In this document: positions 25,985 to 35,576 of the stretch, in pieces
Layout of the letters: every line of letters begins with the position of its first letter
Position numbering within the stretch: position 1 is the stretch's first letter
Source of the DNA: JAUIEH01 sp964483375
GTDB taxonomy: Bacteria > Pseudomonadota > Alphaproteobacteria > Caulobacterales > Maricaulaceae
Assembly (NCBI GenBank): GCA_964483375.1
Contig: CAZABJ010000005.1
Coordinates: 8,520-72,519 of the forward strand
DNA length: 64,000 nt
Reading direction: 5' to 3'
Notes under the pieces: model-generated
The model's input: the letters and a program-made list of their open reading frames with translations, nothing else
Told to the model about the DNA's origin: nothing
Databases searched by the model: none
Position numbers and translations under genes: made by a program

Positions 25985-26401
25985 ATGACGGATCGGACCA
26001 ACGCGGAGATGACCATTCTCGCCGCGACCGTGCAGAATGAGAACAATCTCATCAATCAACGGCTGATCTGGGGCCTGACGCTGCAAGGTTTTCTGTTCGC
26101 GTCCTACTTCTTTGTCGGTTCCGAACAAGCCGAACGGGTGAAGTTCGCCCTCCCGCTCCTCGGCGCGGCGATCGCGCTTTCGAGTTTTCTCGGGACTTTC
26201 TTCGCTCACATGGCGCTGCTGGGCGCGATGAAGACGTTCGCCCGTCTGCAACGCGAGCTGGGCGGCGCGGACGACGTCAAACCCGGGCTCCGCTTCCCGT
26301 TCCTCTTCACGCTCCTGTCGCCGCATTTCTTCATTCCGATGGCGCTCCTGGCGACCTGGGCGTTCGTCTATTCGCAGAACCATATGCCCCTGGCAGGTTA
26401 G
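25985..26401 (+). CDS. Three-helix membrane protein of unknown function
   Basis: This 138-residue protein has a soluble N terminus followed by three hydrophobic segments: around 28-45 (LIWGLTLQGFLFASYFFVG), 55-80, and 105-130 (FPFLFTLLSPHFFIPMALLA). The ATG at 25985 is preceded by GAGGGGGAACGGC, a better start than the upstream TTG. I do not recognise the family. It is convergent with the small partner gene of the second ParA. The 210 bp upstream of it hold no gene I can support. Confidence 0.68.
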   Translation: MTDRTNAEMTILAATVQNENNLINQRLIWGLTLQGFLFASYFFVGSEQAERVKFALPLLGAAIALSSFLGTFFAHMALLGAMKTFARLQRELGGADDVKPGLRFPFLFTLLSPHFFIPMALLATWAFVYSQNHMPLAG

Positions 26402-26416
26402 GGCGCCGATTAACCT

Positions 26417-26779
26417 CTAATAGTCGAACGCGCTCCGTTTCGGCGTGTTGCGCCGACGGACCACCGAGACCACGTGCTCGATCAATCGCGCGCGGTTAAA
26501 GCTGGACGCCCCGCGCGGCTCTAAATCGCTCGCGCGAACCAGCGCATAGAGGTCGGGCTTGGTCATATCCGCCAGAACGGCGCGCAGACCCGCCTCGCCC
26601 TGTTCGGCGTACACAGCGACAGGATCAAACCGCGCCGCCTCGGCGGGTTGTGGATCATCCCCCGGCGGCGGGATGGCGAGCGCTTGAGAGAGCTTGGCCG
26701 CAAAGCCCGGATTGGCTTTCGCTTCTTTGCGCACCACGGCGAAAAAGCGCGCCAGAGCGTCGTCAAGCGCTTCGCTCAC
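26417..26779 (-). CDS. Small partner protein of the second ParA, SAP/Rho-N-like C terminus
   Basis: This 120-residue protein has an N-terminal helical part (LARFFAVVRKEAKANPGFAA), a Pro-rich linker, and a C-terminal segment LRAVLADMTKPDLYALVRAS followed by a basic helix RARLIEHVVSVVRRR. That spacing resembles the helix-loop-helix of SAP or Rho N-terminal nucleic-acid-binding modules; the resemblance is by eye only. Its start overlaps the ParA stop by four bases (ATGA), the usual arrangement for ATPase-adaptor pairs. Function unknown. Confidence 0.68.
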   Translation of the reverse strand: MSEALDDALARFFAVVRKEAKANPGFAAKLSQALAIPPPGDDPQPAEAARFDPVAVYAEQGEAGLRAVLADMTKPDLYALVRASDLEPRGASSFNRARLIEHVVSVVRRRNTPKRSAFDY

Positions 26780-27672
26780 GCGGGCTGCGTCACGGCGCTT
26801 GCGGCTTTGGCGATTTCATCGGCCAAGTCCTCAAAAACTTGCGCCACGCCGCGGTATTTTTCGTCATACCCCCCGCCTTCACTGGGAGTGACGGCCTGGG
26901 CGACGCCGGCCGCCTGGGGCACCCGGACCGAGGACACCGCGACATCAAGCTCAAGATCGCGCGCGATGTCGCCGACATGCTCGATGAAGCGCTCCTGCTC
27001 CCGGCTTCCCGTAACGCGGTTGGCCACCGCGAGCATGCGCCCGCTCCACGCGCCTTCGCGAGAGAGCGGCGTGACGCACTGGAACAAAAATGTCTCCAGC
27101 CCCAAAGACGGCAAGAACTCAGGAACGAACGGCGCGACGATCAGCCGAGACACCCGCACGCCGGCCTCCGTGAAAGCGGAGATGCCCGGCGGGCAATCAA
27201 GCAGGATCAAATCATACTCGGTCGACACGCCGGCGAAAGCCGCGATCAGATGTTCGGCGGCCATGATCTCGATGGCGTGGCGTGTGAAACCCGCCCCGGC
27301 CAGGTCGCAAATCACCTGGCGTTCGAGCTTTTGCAGCGCCGGGATGGCCCCGATGAGATCAAGCGTGGGCGGCGGGGCCAGCCCGCTGGCGTGCTTGGTG
27401 ATGATTTCTTGCGTGGGGCTAGGCCCGGGACCGTCAAGCGTGGCGGGCCCCAGCTCGGCGAGCATGCGGCAGGCGTGGCGGCCGTCTCGGCGCATGTCCC
27501 GGAACCGGCTTTCGCCCAAAAGCGCGAACGTGGCGCTGGACTGGCTGTCCAAGTCCACGAGCAAGACGCGAAGGTTTCGCCGGACGGCTAGGGTCTCGGC
27601 GACCGCCACCGCTAGCGTGGTTTTCCCCACCCCGCCCTTCATGTTCACCACGGCGATGACTGGCGGCGCCAC
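26776..27672 (-). CDS. ParA-family ATPase
   Basis: This protein of about 298 residues is a single ParA/Soj-type ATPase. It has deviant Walker A MKGGVGKTT, switch LLVDLDSQSSATF and Walker B LILLDCPPG. The GTG at 27672 is preceded by AAGGGGAA and is my preferred start; a GTG ten codons upstream is possible. It is co-translated with the small gene downstream. No parS site or replication gene is nearby, so it is more likely a chromosomal protein-positioning ATPase than a plasmid partition remnant. It resembles but is not a copy of the TIR-ParA ATPase domain. Confidence 0.85.
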   Translation of the reverse strand: MAPPVIAVVNMKGGVGKTTLAVAVAETLAVRRNLRVLLVDLDSQSSATFALLGESRFRDMRRDGRHACRMLAELGPATLDGPGPSPTQEIITKHASGLAPPPTLDLIGAIPALQKLERQVICDLAGAGFTRHAIEIMAAEHLIAAFAGVSTEYDLILLDCPPGISAFTEAGVRVSRLIVAPFVPEFLPSLGLETFLFQCVTPLSREGAWSGRMLAVANRVTGSREQERFIEHVGDIARDLELDVAVSSVRVPQAAGVAQAVTPSEGGGYDEKYRGVAQVFEDLADEIAKAASAVTQPA

Positions 27673-27826
27673 GGGTTCCCCTTCCCCTCGGCACGCCCGC
27701 ACTGGGGCGCATGCGCGAAGTTTCGTCCACGAACCCGCCGATCATACGGTTAATCGTGCGTTCTGCGAAGGGCGCGTCTCGCATTGGAACCTTCCCAGCG
27801 CGCCCGACCTGGGCCAGCATCGCGCC

Positions 27827-29185
27827 ATGCCTACTGCGACCATCGCCTATGTCTGTCAATCCTGCGGCGCGACCCACGCAAAATGGGCTGGCCGCTGCGA
27901 CGCCTGCGGAGCGTGGAACACGCTTGTCGAGGAATCCATGGCCGCCCCTACGGGCCTGCCGCGGCCGAAAAAGACCCGCGGAAAGGGTCTGGAGTTCGTG
28001 GAGCTCTCCGGCGATCTTATGGACGCGCCGCGCATCGAAAGCGGCATCGCGGAGTTTGACCGCGTGCTCGGCGGTGGGACGGTTCCCGGCTCAGCGGTCT
28101 TGATCGGCGGCGATCCAGGCATCGGCAAATCGACCTTGTTGCTGCAAGCCGCCGCGCGCATCGCAGCCGGCGGCGCTTCGGTCGCTTATGTCTCGGGTGA
28201 AGAGGCGGTGGACCAAATCCGCGGCCGCGCCCGGCGGCTCGGGCTGGCGGACGCCCCGGTACAGCTGGCTGCGGAAACCTCGCTTGGCCCGATTTTGGAC
28301 GGCCTGAAAGCCGCAAAGCCTGACGTCGCAGTGATCGACAGCGTTCAGACGCTTTGGAGTGACGCGGTGACCGCCGCACCAGGCTCGGTGGCCCAAGTGC
28401 GCGCTTGCGCTCATGAACTGGTCCGATACGCCAAGACCAAAGGCGTCGCGATTTTGCTGGTCGGCCATGTGACCAAAGACGGCCAACTCGCCGGGCCTCG
28501 GGTGATGGAGCATATGGTCGACGCAGTGCTTTCGTTTGAAGGCGACAGAGCGGGCCAGTTCCGGATTTTGCGCGGGATTAAGAACCGCTTCGGCGCGACC
28601 GACGAAATCGGCGTTTTCGAAATGTCAGAATCCGGATTGATCGAAGTGGCCAACCCATCGGCGCTGTTTCTCGCGGCGCGCGGCGAGCCGGCTTCCGGAT
28701 CGGTCGTCTTTGCTGGGGTTGAAGGCACCCGCCCCGTGCTTGTCGAGATTCAGGCCCTCGTGGCGGAAGCGGCTTTCGGAACCCCGCGCCGTGCGGTGGT
28801 AGGATGGGATTCAGGACGCCTTGCTATGATCCTCGCGGTGTTCGAGGCGCGCTGCGGCCTTTCTTTTGCAAGCCGCGACGTGTACCTGAATGTTGCCGGA
28901 GGCTTAAAGATCACCGAGCCGGCCGCCGATCTCGCCGTCGCCGCCGCTTTGGCGTCAGCGGCGCTTGATGCGCCTCTCGGAGCCGATCTTGTCGCTTTTG
29001 GCGAGGCGAGTTTGTCGGGCGAGGTCCGCCCTGTCGGTCGCGCGGACGCGCGGTTGAAAGAAGCGGCCAAGCTTGGGTTCCGCACGGCCCTGGCGCCGTC
29101 CGGGACCGCGTCGGTCGACGGCGCGCCTAAGATTGATGGGGCGGCGACCCTCGCAGACGTGATCAAGCGCGTCGAGGGTTCTTAG
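27827..29185 (+). CDS. radA: DNA repair protein RadA (Sms)
   Basis: This 452-residue protein helps process recombination intermediates with RecA. It has the N-terminal zinc finger CQSCGATHAKWAGRCDACG, the RecA-like ATPase core with Walker A GDPGIGKST, the RadA motif KNRFG and a C-terminal Lon-like domain (SGEVRPVGRADARLKEA). The ATG at 27827 gives the standard N terminus; the open frame continues far upstream but is antisense to parA. It heads a radA-cvpA-purF-SDR run on the + strand. Confidence 0.95.
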   Translation: MPTATIAYVCQSCGATHAKWAGRCDACGAWNTLVEESMAAPTGLPRPKKTRGKGLEFVELSGDLMDAPRIESGIAEFDRVLGGGTVPGSAVLIGGDPGIGKSTLLLQAAARIAAGGASVAYVSGEEAVDQIRGRARRLGLADAPVQLAAETSLGPILDGLKAAKPDVAVIDSVQTLWSDAVTAAPGSVAQVRACAHELVRYAKTKGVAILLVGHVTKDGQLAGPRVMEHMVDAVLSFEGDRAGQFRILRGIKNRFGATDEIGVFEMSESGLIEVANPSALFLAARGEPASGSVVFAGVEGTRPVLVEIQALVAEAAFGTPRRAVVGWDSGRLAMILAVFEARCGLSFASRDVYLNVAGGLKITEPAADLAVAAALASAALDAPLGADLVAFGEASLSGEVRPVGRADARLKEAAKLGFRTALAPSGTASVDGAPKIDGAATLADVIKRVEGS

Positions 29186-29201
29186 GGGGAACGGGTGAGG
29201 C

Positions 29202-29720
29202 ATGGCTGATCTACCCATCACTGGCTTCGATATGGCCGTTATCGGCATTCTGCTGATATCCGGGATCATCGCGTTCGCGCGCGGCTTCGTGCGCGAGCTG
29301 CTGTCGATCGCGGGCTTCATTCTGGCGGCGCTTGCTGCGATTTGGGGCTTCGAACCCTTAAGCGAACCCGCGCTGGAAGCCATCAGCCCCGGCTGGCTGG
29401 CGAAGGGGATCGTCATCTTCGGCGTCTTCATGGCCGTCTATGTCGGCGTGACGATGGTGACGAACTCGATTTCGAACATGGTGCACCGCTCCGATCGCGT
29501 CGGCTTTTTTGACCGCACTCTCGGATTCGTGTTCGGCTTAGCCCGCGGTCTGGTTCTCTGCGCGCTCGCGTTGATTATCTATAACGCATCAGATCTCGGT
29601 CCGGCGGAAGACGAGGAATGGGCGGAAGAAGCGGTTACGTTCGACTTGGTGAAGGAAACCGCAGATATCTTGCGGCTCGTTGCGCCGCATGCGCTCCGCG
29701 GGATCCCGACCGATTCTTGA
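29202..29720 (+). CDS. cvpA: CvpA-family inner-membrane protein
   Basis: This 172-residue protein has four transmembrane helices, starting ITGFDMAVIGILLISGIIAF with the typical ARGFVRELLSI motif. CvpA is needed for colicin V export and envelope stress tolerance in enterobacteria and is commonly found next to purF. The ATG lies 16 bases after radA and is preceded by GTGAGG. The C terminus (after the last helix) is short and acidic. purF follows about 25 bases downstream. Confidence 0.9.
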   Translation: MADLPITGFDMAVIGILLISGIIAFARGFVRELLSIAGFILAALAAIWGFEPLSEPALEAISPGWLAKGIVIFGVFMAVYVGVTMVTNSISNMVHRSDRVGFFDRTLGFVFGLARGLVLCALALIIYNASDLGPAEDEEWAEEAVTFDLVKETADILRLVAPHALRGIPTDS

Positions 29721-29745
29721 GGATCATTCCCCTGGAGAGGCGACC

Positions 29746-31221
29746 GTGACCGCGGCGCGCTCGACCGGCTGGGATGACGACAAGCCGCGTGAGGAATGCG
29801 GGGTATTCGGCGCGGTGGGCGTTCCCAACGCATCCGCCGTCACGGCGCTGGGTCTGCATGGTCTTCAACATCGCGGTCAAGAAAGCTGCGGCATTGTCGC
29901 CGCGGACGGCGACCGATTTCATCAAGAACGTCATTTCGGCCTGGTCGGCGAAAATCTCGCCGGGCCCGACATCACCCAGCGATTGCCCGGCGATGCGGCG
30001 ATCGGCCATGTCCGCTACACCACCCAGGGCGCCTCGAACGATTTGCGCAACGTCCAGCCCATCTACGCCGACCTTCGCTCCGGCGGATTTGCGGTGGCTC
30101 ATAACGGCAACCTGACCAACGCGCGCACCCTGCGCCGGCGGCTGGTTCGAGAAGGCAAAATCTTTCAAGCCACGAGCGACACCGAGGTGGTGCTCCACCT
30201 CGCCGCGATTTCCGACAAACCCACTTTGGTGGAGCGTTTCATCGACGCGCTCGACCAGGTGGAAGGGGGGTACGCCTTTGTCGCGCTGGCTAAGAACAGG
30301 CTGATCGCGGCGCGCGATCCCTTTGGGATCCGTCCCTTGGTGTTGGGCGATTTGGACGGGGCGCCCGTGGTGGCGTCGGAGAGTTCGGCCCTGAAGCTCG
30401 TGGGCGCTACGTTCTTGCGCGATATTGCGCCTGGGGAGGTCGTGGTCCTCACGCCCGATGCGCCACCCCGCTCAATCAAGCGCGCCGCCGCCAGACGGCC
30501 GCGCACCTGCGCATTCGAGTACATCTATTTCGCGCGACCCGACTCCGTCATCGACGGGGTGAGCGTCTACGCCGCACGCAAAGCGATGGGACGGATTCTC
30601 GCCGAGGAACACCCCCCGCTTGACGCCGACGTGGTGGTGCCGGTGCCGGACTCCGGCATGCCCGCGGCGATCGGCTATGCTGAGACCTGCGGACTTCCCT
30701 TCGCCTTGGGCATCATCCGCAGCCACTTCGTCGGCCGCACCTTCATCGACCCCACCCAAGAGGGGCGGGTCAACAAGGTGCGGATGAAGCACCAGGCCAA
30801 TGTGGAGGTGCTGAAAGGCAAGCGGGTCGTTCTGGTCGATGATTCCATCGTGCGCGGCACGACGTCTTGGAAAATCGTCGAGCTGGTTCGTCAAGCCGGC
30901 GCGGAAGCAGTGCATTTCCGCTCATCCAGCCCTCAAATCCGGTATCCCGACTTTTACGGGATCGATATGGCCGACCGGGAGGAGCTGCTCGCAGCCCGCC
31001 TGCCCTCGCTGGATTCCATGTGTGCGGAGCTGGGCGTGGACAGCCTCGGCTTTTTGTCAGTTGACGGTTTGTACAACGCCGTTCACGGGGCGTCGAAGGA
31101 CCCCGCCGCGCCGCAACTCGCCGACCATTACTTCACCGGCGACTACCCCACCCGGCTGACCGACGCCGAAGCCGGTCTCGCCGATCGCCGCCATCCCATC
31201 TCAAGCCTCGAAGCGAGTTAG
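29746..31221 (+). CDS. purF: Amidophosphoribosyltransferase
   Basis: This 491-residue enzyme makes phosphoribosylamine from PRPP and glutamine, the first step of purine synthesis. The nucleophile is C18 in EECGVFGAVG, preceded by a 17-residue propeptide that must be removed, as in Bacillus-type PurF. The PRPP loop reads VVLVDDSIVRGTT. I chose the GTG at 29746 because GGAGAGG lies five bases before it; the frame is open further upstream into cvpA. It belongs to the radA-cvpA-purF run. Confidence 0.94.
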   Translation: MTAARSTGWDDDKPREECGVFGAVGVPNASAVTALGLHGLQHRGQESCGIVAADGDRFHQERHFGLVGENLAGPDITQRLPGDAAIGHVRYTTQGASNDLRNVQPIYADLRSGGFAVAHNGNLTNARTLRRRLVREGKIFQATSDTEVVLHLAAISDKPTLVERFIDALDQVEGGYAFVALAKNRLIAARDPFGIRPLVLGDLDGAPVVASESSALKLVGATFLRDIAPGEVVVLTPDAPPRSIKRAAARRPRTCAFEYIYFARPDSVIDGVSVYAARKAMGRILAEEHPPLDADVVVPVPDSGMPAAIGYAETCGLPFALGIIRSHFVGRTFIDPTQEGRVNKVRMKHQANVEVLKGKRVVLVDDSIVRGTTSWKIVELVRQAGAEAVHFRSSSPQIRYPDFYGIDMADREELLAARLPSLDSMCAELGVDSLGFLSVDGLYNAVHGASKDPAAPQLADHYFTGDYPTRLTDAEAGLADRRHPISSLEAS

Positions 31222-31223
31222 TC

Positions 31224-31925
31224 TTGGGCCAAGGCCGCCAATCCGGACGCGTCACGCTGGTGACCGGCGCCTCGCGCGGTTTGGGCCGGGCGACGGCGCG
31301 CAGCGTGGCGGCTGAGGGCGGGCATGTCATTGCGCTCGCTCGCACCCAAGGGGGGCTGGAGGAGCTTGACGACGACATTCGGGCGGATGGCGCGGGCGCG
31401 GCGACCCTGGTCTGCGCCGACATCACCGACGGCGACGCGCTCGACCGGCTTGGCGCGGCGATCTACGAGCGCTGGGGCAAGCTTGACGGCTTGGTTGCTG
31501 CGGCGGGCGTGTTGGGCGTGCTCTCCCCGGTCGGCCACATCAAACCGCAGGTTTGGGAACAAACGGTGGGGACCAATCTCACCGCGAATTTCCGACTGAT
31601 CCGGGCGATGGACCCGCTTCTGCGCGCAAGCGAGGCCGGCCGTGCGGTGTTCATCACCGCGCCCGAAGCGAGCGCGGGCAAGGCCTATTGGTCCGCCTAC
31701 GCCGCCACAAAAGCTGGCTTGAATGCGCTCGTCGCTGCCTATGCCGCGGAAACCCGCGCCGCCGACACCGTCGCGGTACGCCTGTTCACGCCGCCGCCGC
31801 TCGCCACGGCGTTGCGCGCGAAGGCCTATCCCGGCGAAAACCCCGACGACCTCCCCGCGCCTGACGCGACGGCGGCGGACATCCTGTCGCTGCTGGACCC
31901 CGCCCAGCGCCCCGTGGAGGTTTAG
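31224..31925 (+). CDS. SDR-family oxidoreductase
   Basis: This 233-residue Rossmann protein has the cofactor motif TGASRGLG (14-21), and the catalytic YxxxK appears as YAATK. The motif arrangement fits classical short-chain dehydrogenases; the basic residue after the glycine motif hints at NADP. Its substrate cannot be predicted. The start is a TTG two bases after the purF stop; no better start precedes the glycine motif. The purF-SDR adjacency recurs in related alphaproteobacteria. Confidence 0.85.
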   Translation: MGQGRQSGRVTLVTGASRGLGRATARSVAAEGGHVIALARTQGGLEELDDDIRADGAGAATLVCADITDGDALDRLGAAIYERWGKLDGLVAAAGVLGVLSPVGHIKPQVWEQTVGTNLTANFRLIRAMDPLLRASEAGRAVFITAPEASAGKAYWSAYAATKAGLNALVAAYAAETRAADTVAVRLFTPPPLATALRAKAYPGENPDDLPAPDATAADILSLLDPAQRPVEV

Positions 31926-32028
31926 GTCGGACGGACGAACTCTGAGACCGCTTGTCGATCAGGCGCAAGCAACAGCGATATGCGCGGGCTGGTCCGTCTT
32001 AGCGGGGGAAGCTGCTGACCCGCTGCGC

Positions 32029-33372
32029 CTAACTCTCCTTCGCGTAGGGGTTCTTGCCGGCGCGGACATGCATCCGGATGGGGACGGCGGGAAGGTCGAA
32101 GGCCTCGCGAATGCCGTTGATGAGGTAGCGCCTGTACGCTTCAGGCAGCTCTGAAGCGCGCGAACACATCAACACAAAAGTCGGCGGCCGCGATTTGGTT
32201 TGAGAGATGTAGCGCGGCTTGATCCGTTTTCCATGAACGGCAGGAGGGGGATGGCGCGCAGTGGCTTCAGCCAGCCAGTCGTTCAGGTCGCGGGTTTTGA
32301 CCTTCGCGCTCCAGTTTTCCCGCACCGCCATGACCGCAGGCATGAGCTTGTCGAGATTTCGCCCCGTGAGGCCGGAGAGGAAGATCATCGGCGCGTCGGG
32401 GGCTTGCGGCAACAACCGTCCCGCGCGCTCGCGGAAATGCGCCGCCCGCGCATGCCCATCCTCCACCGCATCCCATTTGGTGATCGCGTAGACGATGGCC
32501 CGCCCCTCCCGCAGGATCAGGTCGGCGATTTGCAGGTCCTGTTTTTCAAACGCGTTTTCGGCGTCCAGCACGAGGATGACCACCTCAGCGAAGCGAATGG
32601 CTCGCACGGTGTCGGAGGTGGACAGCTTCTCCACCGCATCAACGACATTGGCCCGCTTGCGCAGGCCTGCGGTGTCATGGATGCGCACCGCCTGGCCTTC
32701 CCATTCCCAGCGGACGGCCACCGCATCGCGGGTGATGCCCGCCTCAGGTCCGGTCAACATCCGTTCTTCGCCCAGCATCGCATTGACCAGGGTGGACTTC
32801 CCCGCGTTCGGACGACCGACAAAGGCGATACGGACGGGGGCGTTGGGATCGTGCTCGTCTTCCCCCGCTATGCCGAGCTTTTCGGCTTGAGCGGCCAACG
32901 CGTCGTAGAGGTCCGACAAACCCTCGCCATGTTCCGCTGAAACTGGAATTGGCTCGCCGAAGCCCATTTCATAGGCGTCCAGCACACCCCCCTCGCCTGC
33001 GCGTCCCTCGGCCTTGTTCGCGAGCAAAATCACTGGCTTGCCCGAGCGTCGCGCCAAATCGGCGAAGAAGCGGTCGCTTGGGGTCACCCCCGCCCGGGCG
33101 TCCACCACGAACAAGCAGACGTCCGCCTCCTCAATGGCGGCTTCGGTTTGAGCCCGCATTCGGCCTTCGAGGCTTTCCCCGTCCGCCTCCTCCAATCCTG
33201 GCGTGTCGATAAGCGTGAGATCCAAATCGCCCAAGCGCGCGACCGCTTCGCGACGGTCGCGCGTCACCCCGGGGCGGTCATGGACAAGCGCGAGGCGTTT
33301 GCCGGTGAGCCGGTTGAACAAGGTCGACTTACCGACATTCGGCCGGCCGATGATCGCAGCTCTCAGCGCCAA
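32029..33372 (-). CDS. der: Ribosome-associated GTPase Der (EngA)
   Basis: This 447-residue protein has the double GTPase layout unique to Der: G1 motifs GRPNVGKST and GRPNAGKST, DTPG and DTAG switch motifs, NKAE and TKWD specificity motifs, and a C-terminal KH-like domain. It is essential for 50S subunit assembly. The start is TTG at 33372, which places the first P-loop at the family's usual distance from the N terminus. It follows bamB after nine bases in a yfgM-bamB-der operon. Confidence 0.95.
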   Translation of the reverse strand: MALRAAIIGRPNVGKSTLFNRLTGKRLALVHDRPGVTRDRREAVARLGDLDLTLIDTPGLEEADGESLEGRMRAQTEAAIEEADVCLFVVDARAGVTPSDRFFADLARRSGKPVILLANKAEGRAGEGGVLDAYEMGFGEPIPVSAEHGEGLSDLYDALAAQAEKLGIAGEDEHDPNAPVRIAFVGRPNAGKSTLVNAMLGEERMLTGPEAGITRDAVAVRWEWEGQAVRIHDTAGLRKRANVVDAVEKLSTSDTVRAIRFAEVVILVLDAENAFEKQDLQIADLILREGRAIVYAITKWDAVEDGHARAAHFRERAGRLLPQAPDAPMIFLSGLTGRNLDKLMPAVMAVRENWSAKVKTRDLNDWLAEATARHPPPAVHGKRIKPRYISQTKSRPPTFVLMCSRASELPEAYRRYLINGIREAFDLPAVPIRMHVRAGKNPYAKES

Positions 33373-33381
33373 AACGCGCGC

Positions 33382-34752
33382 CTAGCGGAACGCGACGAGC
33401 TCCGCGTCGTCATTGAGGACATAGATGGTTTCATTCGCCACGATCGGCGCGATGAAGCCGGCTCCGCCGATGCGCCATTCCTGCAGAACCTCGCCATTTT
33501 GCGGCGACGCGGCGACGAGCCGCCCTTGGGATGACACCAAGAACAGCCGATCGCCCGCAAGCACAGGCCCCGCCCATGCGATCCGGCCCCGTCGACGGTT
33601 CTCATTTTCATAGCGCTGCAGCTCCGACACCCACGCCACCGCGCCATCCGAGCGACGGATAGCGGTCAGTTCAGCTTCCGCGGTGACCAAGAACAGAAAG
33701 TCTCCCGCCAACCACGGCATGGAAATCCCGCCCGCGGGCGCCTCCCAAATCCGCTCGCCGGTGCGCAAATCCAACGCGGCCAGAACGCCGGAATGGCTGA
33801 CGGCGTAGACGGTCGTGCTGGTCACCACCGGACTTCCGGCGATGTCGTTCAATGAAGACAGACCCGTCGTCCGGCTTGAGCCGGCGAGCGCTTGGCTCCA
33901 GAGTTCGCGCCCGTTGGGCGCGCGCAAAGCGACGATCTCGCCTGAAGCGAACGGCGCGATCACGACGTCATTGACGACCGCAGGCGCCACGGCGGTGAGA
34001 ATGCGCGCCGGCTCGGCGATGCTCTGATAGGTCCAAAGCTGTTGGCCGTCATCGGCGGAAAAAGCGAACAGCTCGTTGTCAAACGACACCGCGAACACCC
34101 GACCGCCCGCAACAGTAGGCGGCGCGTGCATGGGGCCCTCGACCTCGGTCCGCCAAATCTCCTCGCCGGTCTCGGCGTTGAGCGCAGCGACAAAGCCATG
34201 GCCGCTGGTGGCGTAGACCCGATCATCGACCACCGCAACGCCGCCGCCGCGGGCCTCGCGGTCGCGCCGGGCGTCGCTGCGTAGGCGCGTGCGCCAAATC
34301 CGGGAGCCGCCATCGGCGGAAAACGCCGAGACATCGCCTGACCCGTCCATCGCATAGACCCGCCCGTCCATAGTCACAGGGGGAGACACGACCCGCGAAG
34401 TCCGCGAGGAGCCTTCGCCCGCGCCGCGGCTCCAAGCACGCTCCAAATCCGCGCCCACGCGCGGGTGACTGACGGTGTGGGTTGGGTAACCGCCTTCCAT
34501 CGACCAGGCGCGGTTCACGAAGCTCGCCGGCAGCTCTATGCGTCCGGCGAGGTCGGGGTTCGGACGCAGCTCTTCTTCGAAGCTGATGAGTGAGATCCGT
34601 TCGTCGTCGCCGGGCGCTTCTCCTTGAAGGTTCTCGTCGGAGGCGTTGTCAAACGGGTTCACCGCGCCCACTGCGTCACGGACGCCGGTGCAGCCGCCCA
34701 AGCCGAAAACAGCCGCGGTGAGACAGGCGGCGAGCAGACGACGATCGATCAT
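33382..34752 (-). CDS. bamB: BamB-like PQQ-propeller outer-membrane assembly lipoprotein
   Basis: This 456-residue lipoprotein (lipobox LGGC, C21) carries repeated propeller blades of the pattern GxxxALDxxTGExxW, for example FVAALNAETGEEIW and VLAALDLRTGERIWEA. BamB helps fold beta-barrel proteins with BamA. The linkage yfgM-like, bamB, der is the same as in Escherichia coli, which supports the name. Its ATG overlaps the stop of the upstream gene (ATGA). It is longer than enteric BamB (about 390), mainly from an N-terminal Asp/Glu-rich region. Confidence 0.9.
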   Translation of the reverse strand: MIDRRLLAACLTAAVFGLGGCTGVRDAVGAVNPFDNASDENLQGEAPGDDERISLISFEEELRPNPDLAGRIELPASFVNRAWSMEGGYPTHTVSHPRVGADLERAWSRGAGEGSSRTSRVVSPPVTMDGRVYAMDGSGDVSAFSADGGSRIWRTRLRSDARRDREARGGGVAVVDDRVYATSGHGFVAALNAETGEEIWRTEVEGPMHAPPTVAGGRVFAVSFDNELFAFSADDGQQLWTYQSIAEPARILTAVAPAVVNDVVIAPFASGEIVALRAPNGRELWSQALAGSSRTTGLSSLNDIAGSPVVTSTTVYAVSHSGVLAALDLRTGERIWEAPAGGISMPWLAGDFLFLVTAEAELTAIRRSDGAVAWVSELQRYENENRRRGRIAWAGPVLAGDRLFLVSSQGRLVAASPQNGEVLQEWRIGGAGFIAPIVANETIYVLNDDAELVAFR

Positions 34753-35495
34753 GGCGTTTCATCCTCCTGGGGGGCGGCGCCCTCATCTTCACTGGCGGGG
34801 ACGTCGGGCTCTGCGACGCGTCCCTCCAGCAGGTCGTTTTCACGCATCGCACGCTCGGCGCGCACGACCGACAATGACTCCAGCGCCCGGGCGCGAATGC
34901 CCTGGGTCGCTTGTGAATCTTCACTCAACTCTTCGAAAATGCGCGCCGCCGCCGCCAAGTCGCCCGAGGCGAAATGGGTCGCGCCCAACAGCTCGAGCGC
35001 GGCGGGTCGAAACGGGCGCCCCGGCTCCGCCAAGGGCTCAAGCGTAACCTGCAAGTCCCGCAAGGGAAGCTGATCGGCGCGCGCGTACACGGCTTTGATG
35101 GCGGCCAAATCTCGCAACACCGCATCGTCGGTCAGCCGCGCCGCCTCTTCATAGGCCGCCGACGCCAACACCGGCTCTCCCGCCACGAGTTGTGACGTCC
35201 CCTCGCCCATCCGCGCCATGACCCGATAGCCCTCTGGCGCGTCATCGGCGAGCGCGGCGAAGGCGTCGCGCGCTTGGGCGAATTCCCCCTCGGCCAAAAG
35301 CTCCTGTGCGCGGGTCAGCGCATCGGACGCCGACGCAGCGCGGGTGGCGCTGCGCCAGGAGAGATACTCGTGGACCCCCACAGCGCCCAAGACCACCACG
35401 ATCACCGCCGCGCCGATCTTCCAATACCGGTCGAACAGCGCGCGATAACGATCGCGGGCGAGCTCTTCTTCAACTTCCTGGAAAACGTCGGCCAT
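34749..35495 (-). CDS. YfgM-like tetratricopeptide membrane protein
   Basis: This 248-residue protein has a short cytosolic N terminus (FQEVEEELARDRYRALFDRY), one transmembrane helix (WKIGAAVIVVVLGAVGV) and a periplasmic helical repeat region. The layout matches YfgM, a SecYEG-associated chaperone adaptor. The tail is acidic (EDEGAAPQEDETP). It is the first gene of the operon with bamB and der, and its stop overlaps the bamB start. Confidence 0.87.
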   Translation of the reverse strand: MADVFQEVEEELARDRYRALFDRYWKIGAAVIVVVLGAVGVHEYLSWRSATRAASASDALTRAQELLAEGEFAQARDAFAALADDAPEGYRVMARMGEGTSQLVAGEPVLASAAYEEAARLTDDAVLRDLAAIKAVYARADQLPLRDLQVTLEPLAEPGRPFRPAALELLGATHFASGDLAAAARIFEELSEDSQATQGIRARALESLSVVRAERAMRENDLLEGRVAEPDVPASEDEGAAPQEDETP

Positions 35496-35576
35496 GCGGC
35501 GCGGCGATCCTCTTACTCAGCGTCTGAAATCGCGGGCACGCTAGCCGCGCCCGCATGCCGGGGCAATGACCGCTCC

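Noticed and set aside
26648..27826. Upstream in-frame extension of radA
   Set aside because: It runs antisense to the parA pair; RadA should start at its zinc finger, near 27827.
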